In this document: piece after piece, positions 27,259-35,986 of the stretch | How positions within the stretch are numbered: the stretch's first letter is position 1 | Layout: every line of letters begins with the position of its first letter | Assembly: GCF_003931855.1 (NCBI RefSeq) | Contig: NZ_CP034248.1 | Coordinates: 4,464,001 to 4,528,000 of the forward strand | Direction of reading: 5' to 3' | Length of the DNA stretch: 64,000 bases | Source: Paenibacillus lentus | GTDB taxonomy: Bacteria > Bacillota > Bacilli > Paenibacillales > Paenibacillaceae | The notes under the pieces: generated by a model | Databases searched by the model: none | What the model was told of the DNA's origin: nothing | Seen by the model: only the letters and a program-made list of their open reading frames with translations | Translations under genes and position numbers: made by a program

Positions 27259-27389
27259 ATGGTGCGACGACATGATCGAATAACCTGGGTGTGCTATGGT
27301 CGGCGGATTGGTGCAAATGATCGAATGATCTGGTACGCTCTGATCGGCCGATTAGTGCACACGAACGAATGACCTGGTGCGCTATGTCT
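27259..27389 (+). repeat. Three imperfect tandem copies of a ~44-bp unit
   Basis: Units at about 27259-27305, 27306-27349 and 27350-27389 share GATTGGTGC, CGAATGA(C/T)CTGGT and GCTCTGATCGGC-type blocks. They lie between the hydrolase stop and its terminator, with no reading frame. The role is unknown. Confidence 0.65.
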
Positions 27390-27400
27390 AGATAACATTA

Positions 27401-27435
27401 AAGAACCGTCCATATTATTCGGACGGTTCTTTTTA
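27401..27435 (+). terminator. Terminator after the hydrolase gene
   Basis: AGAACCGTCC / GGACGGTTCT with a 9-nt loop, followed by TTTTTATA. Confidence 0.88.
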
Positions 27436-27568
27436 TACGGATAGTTCTTTGCGTTTAATTTTATTTCAGTTGATTTGCTCATCATTTGCTTAAAAATCGG
27501 CACACTGCTTGGATCTAAATGTATTTCTGGACTTCTGTCAAGAAAGTGGACACCTATTAAGTGAAAGT

Positions 27569-28399
27569 TTACGCCGTCTCCTTCTTGAATTGCGCAGCAA
27601 ATTGAACCGGCGACACATAGCCGATTGAACTGTGGATTCGTTTGCGGTTGTAGAAAAATTCAATGTACCTGTAAATGGTCTCGTAAGCCTGTTGTTTGGT
27701 CTTGAACTTCGTTCTGTAGATGAGTTCTTTTTTCAAGATGCTGTGAAATGACTCGATACAAGCGTTATCGTAGCAATTCCCTTTACGACTCATGCTAACC
27801 TTCATGGAATACGATTCCAGCTTGTCACGGTACTCCTTCGATGCGTACTGTGAACCGCGATCGGAATGGTGAAGCAATCCCTTACCTGGTTTTTTCGCAT
27901 CATATGCGGCCTCTAGAGCATCTAAGACAAGTTCTGTTGTCATCCGGCCGTAAAGACGCCAACCCACGATCTCGCGTGTGCACAGATCCATCAGACTAGC
28001 CAAGTACAGCCGTCCTTCTCGGCAGGGGATGTAGGTAATATCTGCAACCCACACTTTGTTCGGTTCAGATACGGCAAAGTTCTGGTTCAACTCATTGGGA
28101 GCAATGGGTGAGTCATGATTGGAATCGGTCGTCTGCACCTTAAATGTACGGGAGACACAAGAACGCAACCCCAGTTCTTTCATGTAGATGCTAACTGTGC
28201 GCTCCGCGACCTGGATACGCTCTTTCCACAGCATTCGGGTAATCTTAGGACTGCCGTAGCGTTCCCCGGAGTCATGAAAATGATACTTGACTCTCTCCAG
28301 AACCTTCGCCTTTCGAAGTTTCTGCTCGCTAGGCAATGCCTTTTGCCACTTGTAGAAGCCACTCCGAGACACTTGTAAAACCTTGCACATCTTCTCCAC
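27569..28399 (-). CDS. IS3-family transposase OrfB (DDE integrase core)
   Basis: The 276 residues from the ATG form an rve integrase domain with the DDE triad: VWVADITYIPC (first Asp), LLHHSDRGSQYAS (second Asp) and NACIESFHSILKKEL (Glu, with the family spacing of 35). The frame extends upstream without a stop to overlap the end of orfA, reading KELRFQFIEEHRSEFSVEKM. That indicates translation by programmed -1 frameshifting from orfA near AAAGAAAGG, as in other IS3 members. The product cuts and joins the element ends. Confidence 0.95.
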   Translation of the reverse strand: MEKMCKVLQVSRSGFYKWQKALPSEQKLRKAKVLERVKYHFHDSGERYGSPKITRMLWKERIQVAERTVSIYMKELGLRSCVSRTFKVQTTDSNHDSPIAPNELNQNFAVSEPNKVWVADITYIPCREGRLYLASLMDLCTREIVGWRLYGRMTTELVLDALEAAYDAKKPGKGLLHHSDRGSQYASKEYRDKLESYSMKVSMSRKGNCYDNACIESFHSILKKELIYRTKFKTKQQAYETIYRYIEFFYNRKRIHSSIGYVSPVQFAAQFKKETA

Positions 28400-28437
28400 C
28401 GAAAACTCGGAGCGATGTTCTTCAATGAATTGGAACC

Positions 28438-28752
28438 TCAGTTCCTTTCTTTGCTGAAGATGTGCAGCGCCTTTTTTAATATAGCGAGTTCTTCCTGGAG
28501 ATCTTGATTTTCCCGCTCCTTCTCTTGATTCTCCAGTTCCTTTTTACGCAGTTGTTGTTCGAGTTGGCGCACTCTCTCCGGTGTGACTAAAGATTCCAGC
28601 TGGATTTCATCGCGGTAAAGTGCTTTCCAGTTGTGCAACACACCGGCAGATATACCGAGTTCTTCGGCCAACTGCGGCATGGACTTACTTTGCTCTAAAA
28701 TATACTTCACTGTCTGCTTCTTAAACTCTTCACTGTAACTATTACGTTCCAT
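28438..28752 (-). CDS. IS3-family transposase OrfA (HTH DNA-binding)
   Basis: This 104-residue protein starts MERNSYSEEFKKQTVKYILE and has an HTH_Tnp_1/IS3-type helix-turn-helix (about 5-55, ELGISAGVLHNWKALY) followed by a leucine-zipper-like coiled coil (about 60-98, LEQQLRKKELENQEKERENQ). It recognises the terminal repeats and fuses to OrfB by frameshifting. It is upstream of orfB within the same IS. Confidence 0.94.
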   Translation of the reverse strand: MERNSYSEEFKKQTVKYILEQSKSMPQLAEELGISAGVLHNWKALYRDEIQLESLVTPERVRQLEQQLRKKELENQEKERENQDLQEELAILKKALHIFSKERN

Positions 28753-28826
28753 CCGGACATCTCTCCCTTAAGGATTATTATCTAGGTTCACTTAAGGACT
28801 GTCCACTTTTTATTCTAGTTGCATTC

Positions 28827-29115
28827 TTACATTTATTTTTGCTCTTTGGCGACACTTACCTGAAGGTAACTGTATTTCATCCATCTAGATTAATGCTTTT
28901 ACCCCTCAATCGCCTTTTGAACTGCAAACTAACAGCAAGAAATCCATTTAGTTGGTACATTCAACGATCAAGTACACTTTTTAAATGTATTAAATCCATC
29001 TAGTATCGTTTATTCTAGTATCGTTTAGTGCTTAATATTTATCGTTTAATGTTTAATGTTCAATGCTTATTTATATTTTTAAATCCATTGATTGTCGCTT
29101 CGTGTTAATGCCTGT
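28827..29115. repeat. AT-rich intergenic region with dispersed AAATCCATCTAG-type repeats
   Basis: Copies of a short motif AAATCCA(T)YTAG occur at 28874-28888 (ATTTCATCCATCTAG), 28940-28951, 28992-29003 and 29081-29089. Tandem TAGTATCGTTTA units lie at about 29002-29060. Related copies occur at 44786 and 44837. No gene is seen. Confidence 0.5.
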
Positions 29116-31080
29116 TTATACCTTCGCTAACGGCCTCGAAAAATATAACGGCTTCTCGTCATCCGTCTGCTGATACAGGACGACCAGCAAGCTAGGCTCC
29201 ATCCTTTCCTCAGAGAGCTGCTTGCCCTCCAGTACATCCTCCAGACGGAATGGCAGTTCCTCTAGAACGGCGAACTTCTGCAGCTCGCGCTCGCTCAAAT
29301 TCCGTCCGACAAGATAGGACGGCAGGCCCTCCCGCTGGGCGACAAACTGCCCAGGCTGACCCTGACCCTCCAGTCGCCCGGCATGCTGCTCAGACTGACC
29401 GTCTGGACGTTCGGCAAGCTGCGCGGACTGGCTTTCCAGTCGCTCGGCCTGTTGCTCAGACTGTCCATCCGAATATCCAGTAAGCTGCTCAGAGTGTCCC
29501 TTCGACTGTCCGCCAAGCTGCCCAAACTGACTATCCCATTGCTCAGCCAGCATGCTCAAATACCTACCACGTGCATCCTTCCCGATACGGTCATCCCACC
29601 ATATTTTACGCGGCTTGTATTTATGTCCAAGGAAGTAGTCGAGCTTCATGAGACCCAGCACCACATCCGGCGTTTTCAGCTTACGCTGGGCAAGGAACTC
29701 CTGCAGACGGAGGAATAAATCCTCAAGCTGATGGCCGATTCGCTGCCATCCCTGCTCCTCCCAGTAATCCCCGAATTCCTGAAAGAAATCGAATGGAGAA
29801 TCGAATTCTACCTTCATCAAGTAGTTTAACGTATGATCCATTCGGTGCGCATTCCAGTATTTCTCAAGGACATCCTCCAGCCGCTTCAAGCGGACGATGT
29901 CCGCAAAGGATAGCACATCATTGCTAAGCATTTCATAGGGAGCATGCTCCATATACTTGTAGTTGTATTTTGCCGCGTCGTTCCGCAGACCGGTGCCACG
30001 CAGCATTTTTAAGAAACCGAGCTGTAGTTCCTCCGGCCCAAGTGCAAATACATCATTAAAGGTCTTGCGGAATGTGGCGTAATCTTCCAGCGGAAGTCCA
30101 GCGATCAAATCCAAATGCTGGGCAATTTTGCCGCTTTCCTTAATTTTCGTCACAGTGCGCGTCAGCTTCGTAAAATTCTGTCGGCGCTTCACAAGCTCAT
30201 TCGTCGGATCATTCGTTGATTGCACCCCGATCTCAAAACGGAAGATGCCTGGCGGCGCATTCTCAGCCAGATAATCCAGTACCTCGGGGCGCATAATATC
30301 TGCAGTAATCTCGAACTGGAAAATGCAGCCGCGGTGGTTCTCGATCAGAAATTCAAACATTTCCATCGCGTAGCTACGATTGATGTTGAACGTTCTGTCG
30401 AGGAATTTGATGATTTTTGCTCCATTATCGATCAGATACAGCAGATCGGACTTTACGCGCTCAATGTCATAATAACGCACACCTACCTCGATACTGGACA
30501 GGCAAAACTGGCAGCTAAACGGACAGCCGCGGCTCGTCTCGAAATAGATAATGCGTTTGCTAAGATCCGGGATGTCTTCGGGAAAACGGTGCGGCGAAGG
30601 CAGCGTGTTCAGATCTGATTTAGGCCGTCCCGGATTGACGATCACTTCGTCACCTTTGCGATATGCGGCTCCGAATACATAATGGAACTTGCGATCCCCG
30701 GACAGCTCCTGCAGCAGATGGTGGAAGGTCTCTTCCCCATCTCCCATCACAATGAAGTCCACGCTCTTAACGCGCTCCATCCAGTACTGCGTATCATAGG
30801 ACACTTCTGGCCCGCCGAGGACGATTGTCGTCTCGGGCAGCACTTTTTTCAGAATATCAACGACAAGAATTGTCTGCTCGATGTTCCAAATGTAGCAAGA
30901 AAACCCGATCACATCAGGCTTGCGTTGAAATAAATCCGACACGATGTTCATCGTCGGGTCTTTGATCGTATACTCGGCGAGTTCAATATCAAAATCGTTC
31001 CCGCTATAAGCCTTCAACAGGCGGATCGCCAAGGAGGTGTGGATATATTTCGCATTTAATGTTGTTAAAATAACCTTCAT
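29116..31080 (-). CDS. B12-binding-domain radical SAM protein (DUF4080 type) with repeat-rich insert
   Basis: This 654-residue protein has an N-terminal cobalamin-binding domain (about 1-135, with VIGFSCYIWNIEQT and IVLGGPEVSYDTQYW). It continues with a radical SAM core whose TSRGCPFSCQFCLSS gives Cx3Cx2C at about residues 185-192, and a C-terminal DUF4080 domain. Such class B enzymes often methylate unreactive carbons; the substrate is unknown. Between about residues 515 and 590 there is a low-complexity insert of 11-12-residue repeats rich in Gln, Ser, Gly and Leu (GQSEQQAERLES, AERPDGQSEQH), absent from the family as I know it. The start lies 12 nt after the recQ stop, so the two form an operon. 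Confidence 0.88.
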   Translation of the reverse strand: MKVILTTLNAKYIHTSLAIRLLKAYSGNDFDIELAEYTIKDPTMNIVSDLFQRKPDVIGFSCYIWNIEQTILVVDILKKVLPETTIVLGGPEVSYDTQYWMERVKSVDFIVMGDGEETFHHLLQELSGDRKFHYVFGAAYRKGDEVIVNPGRPKSDLNTLPSPHRFPEDIPDLSKRIIYFETSRGCPFSCQFCLSSIEVGVRYYDIERVKSDLLYLIDNGAKIIKFLDRTFNINRSYAMEMFEFLIENHRGCIFQFEITADIMRPEVLDYLAENAPPGIFRFEIGVQSTNDPTNELVKRRQNFTKLTRTVTKIKESGKIAQHLDLIAGLPLEDYATFRKTFNDVFALGPEELQLGFLKMLRGTGLRNDAAKYNYKYMEHAPYEMLSNDVLSFADIVRLKRLEDVLEKYWNAHRMDHTLNYLMKVEFDSPFDFFQEFGDYWEEQGWQRIGHQLEDLFLRLQEFLAQRKLKTPDVVLGLMKLDYFLGHKYKPRKIWWDDRIGKDARGRYLSMLAEQWDSQFGQLGGQSKGHSEQLTGYSDGQSEQQAERLESQSAQLAERPDGQSEQHAGRLEGQGQPGQFVAQREGLPSYLVGRNLSERELQKFAVLEELPFRLEDVLEGKQLSEERMEPSLLVVLYQQTDDEKPLYFSRPLAKV

Positions 31081-31092
31081 GATTTCACAGTC

Positions 31093-32928
31093 CTATTCCA
31101 TATTTTTAAAAAACTCGAGGAATGCCTGTCCGTATTTACGGTACTTCACTTCCCCTACCCCTTTAATATTCAGCATATCCGCTTCGCTCGTCGGACAAAC
31201 GATACTCATTTCGCGAAGAGTCGCATCGTTAAAAATAATGTAGGACGGCACACGCTCCTTCTCCGCCAAGTCACGGCGAATAAGGCGAAGCTGCTCGAAT
31301 ATCGTCTCGTTGACGGCAGACGGTCCATCGTCGTAAGCCCCTCTGCGGCGACGGCTGCTCCCCGCAGTCTGGGTCGCCACCGGCTCAGGTTCGCGCATCA
31401 TCACCTGATGCTGCCCCTTCAGCACGTCAACTGCTAAAGGCTGCAGCCGGACAACCGGATATTGTCCTTCGGAAAGGGCGAGGTACCCTTCAGCTATAAA
31501 TACATTGATCAGTTCGGAGATCTCCTTCTCGGTGCGCCTTGGCATCATGCCATACGTAGGCAAGCTATCGAAGCCGTATTGGAGCACCTTCTTATTGCGG
31601 GAGCCCTTGAGCACCGAAGCGACCATCGTGACGCCGAAGCGCTCTCTCATCCGATGGATGCAAGAGAACACAATTTGAGCATCCCGGGTCATATCCACTA
31701 ATTCGCGCTCATCGGTGCAAGAGCTACAAATACCGCAGGGCTTGCGGTCGTGCTTCTCTCCGAAGTAGTCGAGCATCCCCCAACGCAAACAACTGGTCGA
31801 GTAGCAGTATTCAATCATCTGCTGCAGCTTGCGGTATTCGTTGCGCTTGCGTCCATCGTCCTGCGGGTTCTGCTCAATCAGAAATTTCTGCGTCATGATG
31901 TCCTGCGGGCTGAATAGCAGAATACACTCACTCGGCTCTCCGTCCCGCCCTGCACGTCCGGCCTCCTGCACATAAGCTTCCATATTTTTCGGCATATTAT
32001 AGTGAATCACGTAACGGACGTTGGACTTGTCGATTCCCATGCCAAAAGCATTCGTCGCGACCATCACGCGAATATCATCATAGAGAAAGGCCTCCTGGCT
32101 CCCATCCCGCTCTTTGTCGGATAGCCCAGCATGATACCTTCCGGCCGGAATGCCATTCTGCTTGAGCCGCTCGTACAAATCGTCGACCTCCTTGCGGGTC
32201 GCTGCATAAACGATGCCCGGCTGATGTCCGTGCGTCTTCGCGTAGTTCAGTACGAACTCGCGCTTGTTCTCGCCGCGCAGCACAGACATTGCCAAATTGT
32301 CGCGGCCAAGTCCAGTGACAAATATCTCTGGTTCACGGAGCTGAAGCAGCCGTGTCATGTCATCCATGACCTCCGGCGTGGCCGTTGCCGTAAAGGCCGC
32401 GACAATCGGCCTGTTTGGCAGCCCATTCACGAACGGGGCTACCGCGAGGTAGCTCGTGCGGAAATCATGGCCCCACTGCGATACGCAGTGGGCCTCATCA
32501 ACGGCGACGCAGGAAATCGTCAGGCTGCCCATTTCCTCACGGAACCAGTCGAGCTCCAGCCGTTCCGGCGCGACATACAACAGCTTAAGGTCGCCCCTTC
32601 TTGCTGCGCGAATGCGATCATTCACTTCCTTGCCGGACAACGTGCTATTAATATAGGCCGCGGATACTCCGGCAGTCGTGAGCGCGTCCACCTGGTCCTT
32701 CATGAGTGAGATCAGCGGCGACACAACTAGTGTAAGTCCGGGCAGCATAAGCGCGGGAATCTGGTAGCAGATGGACTTCCCGCCGCCTGTCGGCATGATG
32801 CCAAGCGTGTCGGCGCCGGACAAGACACTCTCTACGATTTTTCGCTGGCCTTCCCGGAAATCTGGGTAGCCGTAATATTTTTGCAAATAAGATTTGGCTT
32901 GTTCCATTAAAGTGGATTGCATATTCAT
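31093..32928 (-). CDS. recQ: ATP-dependent DNA helicase RecQ
   Basis: A 611-residue superfamily 2 helicase of normal RecQ length. Walker A is [16 protein letters not shown], the Walker B box is DEAH in [16 protein letters not shown] (RecQ aromatic loop), and motif VI is [15 protein letters not shown]. Next come the zinc-binding domain (CYSTSCLRW...CGICSSC), a winged helix, and a C-terminal HRDC domain ending [13 protein letters not shown]. It unwinds recombination and fork-repair intermediates 3' to 5'. I set the start at ATG 32928, 8 nt after AAGGAGC; an upstream ATG at 32955 lacks a site. It is upstream of and coupled to the radical SAM gene. Confidence 0.95.
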   Translation of the reverse strand: MNMQSTLMEQAKSYLQKYYGYPDFREGQRKIVESVLSGADTLGIMPTGGGKSICYQIPALMLPGLTLVVSPLISLMKDQVDALTTAGVSAAYINSTLSGKEVNDRIRAARRGDLKLLYVAPERLELDWFREEMGSLTISCVAVDEAHCVSQWGHDFRTSYLAVAPFVNGLPNRPIVAAFTATATPEVMDDMTRLLQLREPEIFVTGLGRDNLAMSVLRGENKREFVLNYAKTHGHQPGIVYAATRKEVDDLYERLKQNGIPAGRYHAGLSDKERDGSQEAFLYDDIRVMVATNAFGMGIDKSNVRYVIHYNMPKNMEAYVQEAGRAGRDGEPSECILLFSPQDIMTQKFLIEQNPQDDGRKRNEYRKLQQMIEYCYSTSCLRWGMLDYFGEKHDRKPCGICSSCTDERELVDMTRDAQIVFSCIHRMRERFGVTMVASVLKGSRNKKVLQYGFDSLPTYGMMPRRTEKEISELINVFIAEGYLALSEGQYPVVRLQPLAVDVLKGQHQVMMREPEPVATQTAGSSRRRRGAYDDGPSAVNETIFEQLRLIRRDLAEKERVPSYIIFNDATLREMSIVCPTSEADMLNIKGVGEVKYRKYGQAFLEFFKNME

Positions 32929-33221
32929 TGAAATAAGCTCCTTACTCGTAACCATCGTTCTTGCATACGTTCCTTATCCAGTTTACCGGGAGTGGGCGTG
33001 TTGGGCAAACGATTTTGAATTTTTTCAGAATCAGCTCGGTAGCTGGCAGCCTTAAGTCTTTGAAATGTCTTGGTCTACGAGGATATTTGTATGAGATACA
33101 ACAATATCCCAAATAGAACTCAGATTGATAGTTTTCCTTTTCGTTTCTATATCATGGTGGTTGTACGTTCAGCGTGGTATATTGGATTTGTACATTTTAT
33201 AAGGATGGAGCTAAATCAACC
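32929..33221. other. Divergent intergenic region recQ/rlmD
   Basis: About 290 bp between divergent starts. I see no RNA gene or repeat; promoters must lie here but no clear -35/-10 pair was identified by eye. Confidence 0.4.
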
Positions 33222-34865
33222 ATGAAGGAATCGTCAAGATCCCATAGTCAACATAAAAATAAAAATAATCCTGCAAATAACAAGCAGAAATCATTGCATG
33301 AAGGACAGCAGTCATCCCGCAAAGGGCAGAAAGCGTCATATGGCAAACAGCAAGATTCCCACAATGCCCGGTTGCATAAATCGCACCAATCCAAGCCTAA
33401 TGCATTCAGCGCCAAGCCGCACGCATCCCACGGTTCAAGGACGCACGCGGCGCGAGATGTGAAGCAGCAATCTCCTCGCATCTCCGGACGCGAGCATGCC
33501 GAGGAACTGCGGATCGGCGATCAAATCGTCGTTACAATCAAGCGCCTTGGCATCAATGGCGAAGGCGTCGGATATTACCGGCGCAAGGCAGTCTTTATTA
33601 CGGGAGGTCTGCCTGATGAAGTTATTCAGGCCAAGGTTACCCGGATCGAAAACAAGTTCATTGGTGCTGAATTAGTAAAAATCGAGAAGCGATCGCCGCA
33701 GCGGGTCGATGCACCTTGTTCCGTGTTCGGTATTTGCGGCGGCTGTCAAATTCAACATATATCATATCCAGGGCAGCTTACAGGCAAGGAGGAGATCGTA
33801 CGCGAAGCGTTCTCACGCTACGCCGGTTTGCAGGAGGTTCGTATGAAGCCGATTCTCGGCATGGAGCATCCTTGGGGCTATCGCAATAAAGCACAACTTC
33901 AACTCGGCTTACAGGAGGAAGGCGTCATCGCCGGACTGTATGCCGCGAATTCGCATAAGCTGATCGATATTACGGGCTGCCCAATCCAGCATCCAAAGGT
34001 GAACGAGGCGGTCGATAAGACGAGAAATGTCTTGCAGCGGCTGAATATTCCAATCTATGAGGAAAAAAGCAATCTGGGGATCGTGCGCACGATCGTTGTA
34101 CGCTGGGGCTTCCAATCCGGGCAGCTGCAAGTGACGCTTGTTGCCGCGAACGACCGCATTCCGAGGCTGGATCAGCTTATTAAGGAGCTAAGGCGGGCCA
34201 TGCCGGAGCTGACCAGCATCGCGCTGAACGTCAATCCGAAGAACACCTCGCTCGTGTTCGGTAACAAGACGACAATTCTCTGGGGCGCGGACGGCATTGA
34301 GGAGGCGCTTGGGGATCTGGAGTTCACCCTGTCTCCTCGCGCTTTCTTCCAGCTCAACCCGGTGCAGACAGTCAAGCTGTATGAATCGGTGCGCACGGCA
34401 GCAGCTCTCACAGGCAAGGAAGTCGTCGTCGACGCTTACTGCGGCACAGGCACGATCGGGCTGTGGCTTGCCCCTTACGCCAGCGAGGTGCGCGGCATCG
34501 AGTCAATCCCCGAAGCGGTGGAGGACGCCAAAGCGAACGCAGCCCGCAACGGACGCGATAATGCCTCCTTCTACGAGGGCAATGCCGAAGAGCTGCTTCC
34601 TCGCTGGGTGAAGTCCGGCTTCAAGCCCGACATCATCATCGCCGACCCGCCACGTACCGGGTTAGACCCGCGCTTCATCAGCGCGGTTCTGCGCACGAAG
34701 CCGAAGCGCTTCGTGTACGTATCCTGCAATCCTTCGACCTTGGCGAAGGACTGCAAGGAGCTGCTGGACGGCGGCTACTCGCTGGAGTGGATGCAGCCGG
34801 TGGATATGTTCCCGCAGACGAGTCATGTGGAGTGCGTAATATTGATGGTACGAAATGAGATGTGA
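33222..34865 (+). CDS. rlmD: 23S rRNA (uracil-5-)-methyltransferase RlmD-like, with long basic N-terminal tail
   Basis: A 548-residue protein. After about 105 residues of low-complexity, basic Ser/His/Lys/Gln-rich tail, a TRAM domain begins (IGDQIVVTIKRLGINGEG). It is followed by the iron-sulfur cysteine cluster (CSVFGICGGCQIQH), then the methyltransferase domain with VVDAYCGTGTIGLWLAPYA, ADPPRTGLDP and the catalytic Cys in YVSCNPSTLAKD. It makes m5U in 23S rRNA (RumA/RlmCD group). The start at ATG 33222 follows AAGGATGGAG; an earlier frame opening at 33174 lacks a site. Without the tail the core has the usual ~440-450-residue length. The tail may aid rRNA binding. Confidence 0.92.
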   Translation: MKESSRSHSQHKNKNNPANNKQKSLHEGQQSSRKGQKASYGKQQDSHNARLHKSHQSKPNAFSAKPHASHGSRTHAARDVKQQSPRISGREHAEELRIGDQIVVTIKRLGINGEGVGYYRRKAVFITGGLPDEVIQAKVTRIENKFIGAELVKIEKRSPQRVDAPCSVFGICGGCQIQHISYPGQLTGKEEIVREAFSRYAGLQEVRMKPILGMEHPWGYRNKAQLQLGLQEEGVIAGLYAANSHKLIDITGCPIQHPKVNEAVDKTRNVLQRLNIPIYEEKSNLGIVRTIVVRWGFQSGQLQVTLVAANDRIPRLDQLIKELRRAMPELTSIALNVNPKNTSLVFGNKTTILWGADGIEEALGDLEFTLSPRAFFQLNPVQTVKLYESVRTAAALTGKEVVVDAYCGTGTIGLWLAPYASEVRGIESIPEAVEDAKANAARNGRDNASFYEGNAEELLPRWVKSGFKPDIIIADPPRTGLDPRFISAVLRTKPKRFVYVSCNPSTLAKDCKELLDGGYSLEWMQPVDMFPQTSHVECVILMVRNEM

Positions 34866-34940
34866 CAGCACTGCTCAAGCTCAAAATAGTGTCCGTATTG
34901 CAATCAGGTAACGCGAGCCCTATTTTATATCCACAAATTC

Positions 34941-34966
34941 ATTGTTGACACCTAGTTGTCAACAAT
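34941..34966. promoter_or_regulatory. Perfect 10-bp-arm palindrome, putative operator
   Basis: ATTGTTGACA (34941-34950) and TGTCAACAAT (34957-34966) are exact inverted repeats with a 6-bp spacer. The left arm contains a consensus -35 TTGACA. It sits about 50 bp upstream of a small ORF and the ferredoxin/MBL gene, so it is a likely operator for a dimeric repressor; which one is unknown. Confidence 0.7.
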
Positions 34967-35012
34967 GGGGGAGTACAATATCCGTATAGAACCTACTGAA
35001 AGGATGTTCGAT

Positions 35013-35102
35013 ATGGATATGAATGATGGATCAATTGCCGGGAGCGCCTATGCGCAGGAGGCGGCCTGCGATGGTAGGAGGCAGAGCCCATGGCTAAGAT
35101 AA
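35013..35102 (+). CDS. Small upstream ORF overlapping the ferredoxin/MBL start
   Basis: A 29-codon ORF starts at ATG 35013 behind AAAGGATG, reads MDMNDGSIAGSAYAQEAACD and ends TAA at 35102, 10 nt inside the next gene, whose ATG is at 35090 in another frame. No similarity is recognised. The overlap suggests a leader peptide or translational coupling. It could also be chance. Confidence 0.4.
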   Translation: MDMNDGSIAGSAYAQEAACDGRRQSPWLR

Positions 35103-35962
35103 CGCGATTGCCCGGAAACGCCGAAGGCGATTTCTACGTAAACTCGACTTGCGTCGATTGCGATATTTGCCGGCAGCTGGCGCCTAACATTTTCTCTGCG
35201 GTGGACGGATTGTCTGCGGTCACCCAGCAGCCTGAGACGGACGAAGACAGACGACTGGCGTTTTATTCCTTGCTGGCTTGTCCCACGGGGGCCATTGGCA
35301 GCGAAACGAAGGCTGAGCTTGCCGAGGCCATGAACGGGTTTCCTCTGCCATTATCGGAGGACATTTACTACTGCGGCTACTCTTCGGCCAAATCTTACGG
35401 CGGTCATAGCTATTTCATCAAACGTTCCGACGGCAACTGGCTGATCGACGCTCCGCGATTCGTTCCTGCGCTAGAGAAAAAATTGGTTGAACTCGGCGGC
35501 ATAAGCACCATATTCCTAACTCATGTTGATACGGACGAAAAAAGGGATGTCGACCGGTACGCTAAGCGCTTCGGTGCGGAAATCGTTCTACACGCCGACG
35601 AAGAGGCTGAACGAGATGGGTCAGAGCGCCTTTTGACAGGTACGCAGCCCATTTGTTGGCATTCGGATCTGATTTTATTGCCCGTGCCTGGTCATACGAT
35701 GGGCCACATCGTGCTGCTATATAAGGACACTTATTTGTTCGCGGGGGATCACCTCCATTGGGACCGACATACGCGCGGGCTCGGCGCGGTCCGGGATTAC
35801 TGTTTTCATTCTTGGGCCGAGCAAACGGACTCCATGGAGCGGCTGGCGCGGCAATCCTTCCGATGGGTGCTGCCTCGCCATGGGGAATGGATCGAGTTAG
35901 AATGGGCTTCCATGAAGCAGGAGATGATGGATTTGGTAGAGCGAATGAGGAATACCGACTGA
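35090..35962 (+). CDS. Ferredoxin-MBL-fold fusion protein
   Basis: This 290-residue protein has an N-terminal 4Fe-4S ferredoxin-like domain: Cys21-x2-Cys24-x2-Cys27 (CVDCDICRQLAPNIF) and a fourth Cys in LACPTGAIG. It is followed by an MBL-fold domain from about residue 95 (YYCGYSSAKSYGGHSYFIKR). The fold's later ligands are present: VPGHTMGHIVLLY, FAGDHLHWD and LPRHGEW. But the canonical HxHxDH site reads THVDTDEKRDVD, with Asp in place of the second His. The iron-sulfur domain could feed electrons to the active site, or activity may be altered. TAGGAGGCAGAGCCC precedes the ATG. A WYL-regulator gene follows 24 nt later. Confidence 0.87.
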   Translation: MAKITRLPGNAEGDFYVNSTCVDCDICRQLAPNIFSAVDGLSAVTQQPETDEDRRLAFYSLLACPTGAIGSETKAELAEAMNGFPLPLSEDIYYCGYSSAKSYGGHSYFIKRSDGNWLIDAPRFVPALEKKLVELGGISTIFLTHVDTDEKRDVDRYAKRFGAEIVLHADEEAERDGSERLLTGTQPICWHSDLILLPVPGHTMGHIVLLYKDTYLFAGDHLHWDRHTRGLGAVRDYCFHSWAEQTDSMERLARQSFRWVLPRHGEWIELEWASMKQEMMDLVERMRNTD

Positions 35963-35986
35963 AGGGCAATAACGGGGGGATAAGAG

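Larger units (their letters stand above)
27528..28823 (-). mobile_element. IS3-family insertion sequence (IS150-like), 1296 bp, apparently complete
   Basis: The element spans from TG at 27528 to CA at 28823 and contains orfA and orfB on the minus strand. Both ends carry related subterminal sequence (AAAGTGGACA, then TTAAGTGAA), in inverted orientation. It is flanked by the 3-bp direct repeat TTC (27525-27527 and 28824-28826), as expected for IS3 transposition. Both reading frames are intact, so it may be active. It lies in an intergenic region and breaks no gene. Confidence 0.85.

Noticed and set aside
29250-29718. Plus-strand ORFs opposite the radical SAM repeat insert
   Set aside because: These are shadows of the repeat codons on the minus strand, with no start sites.
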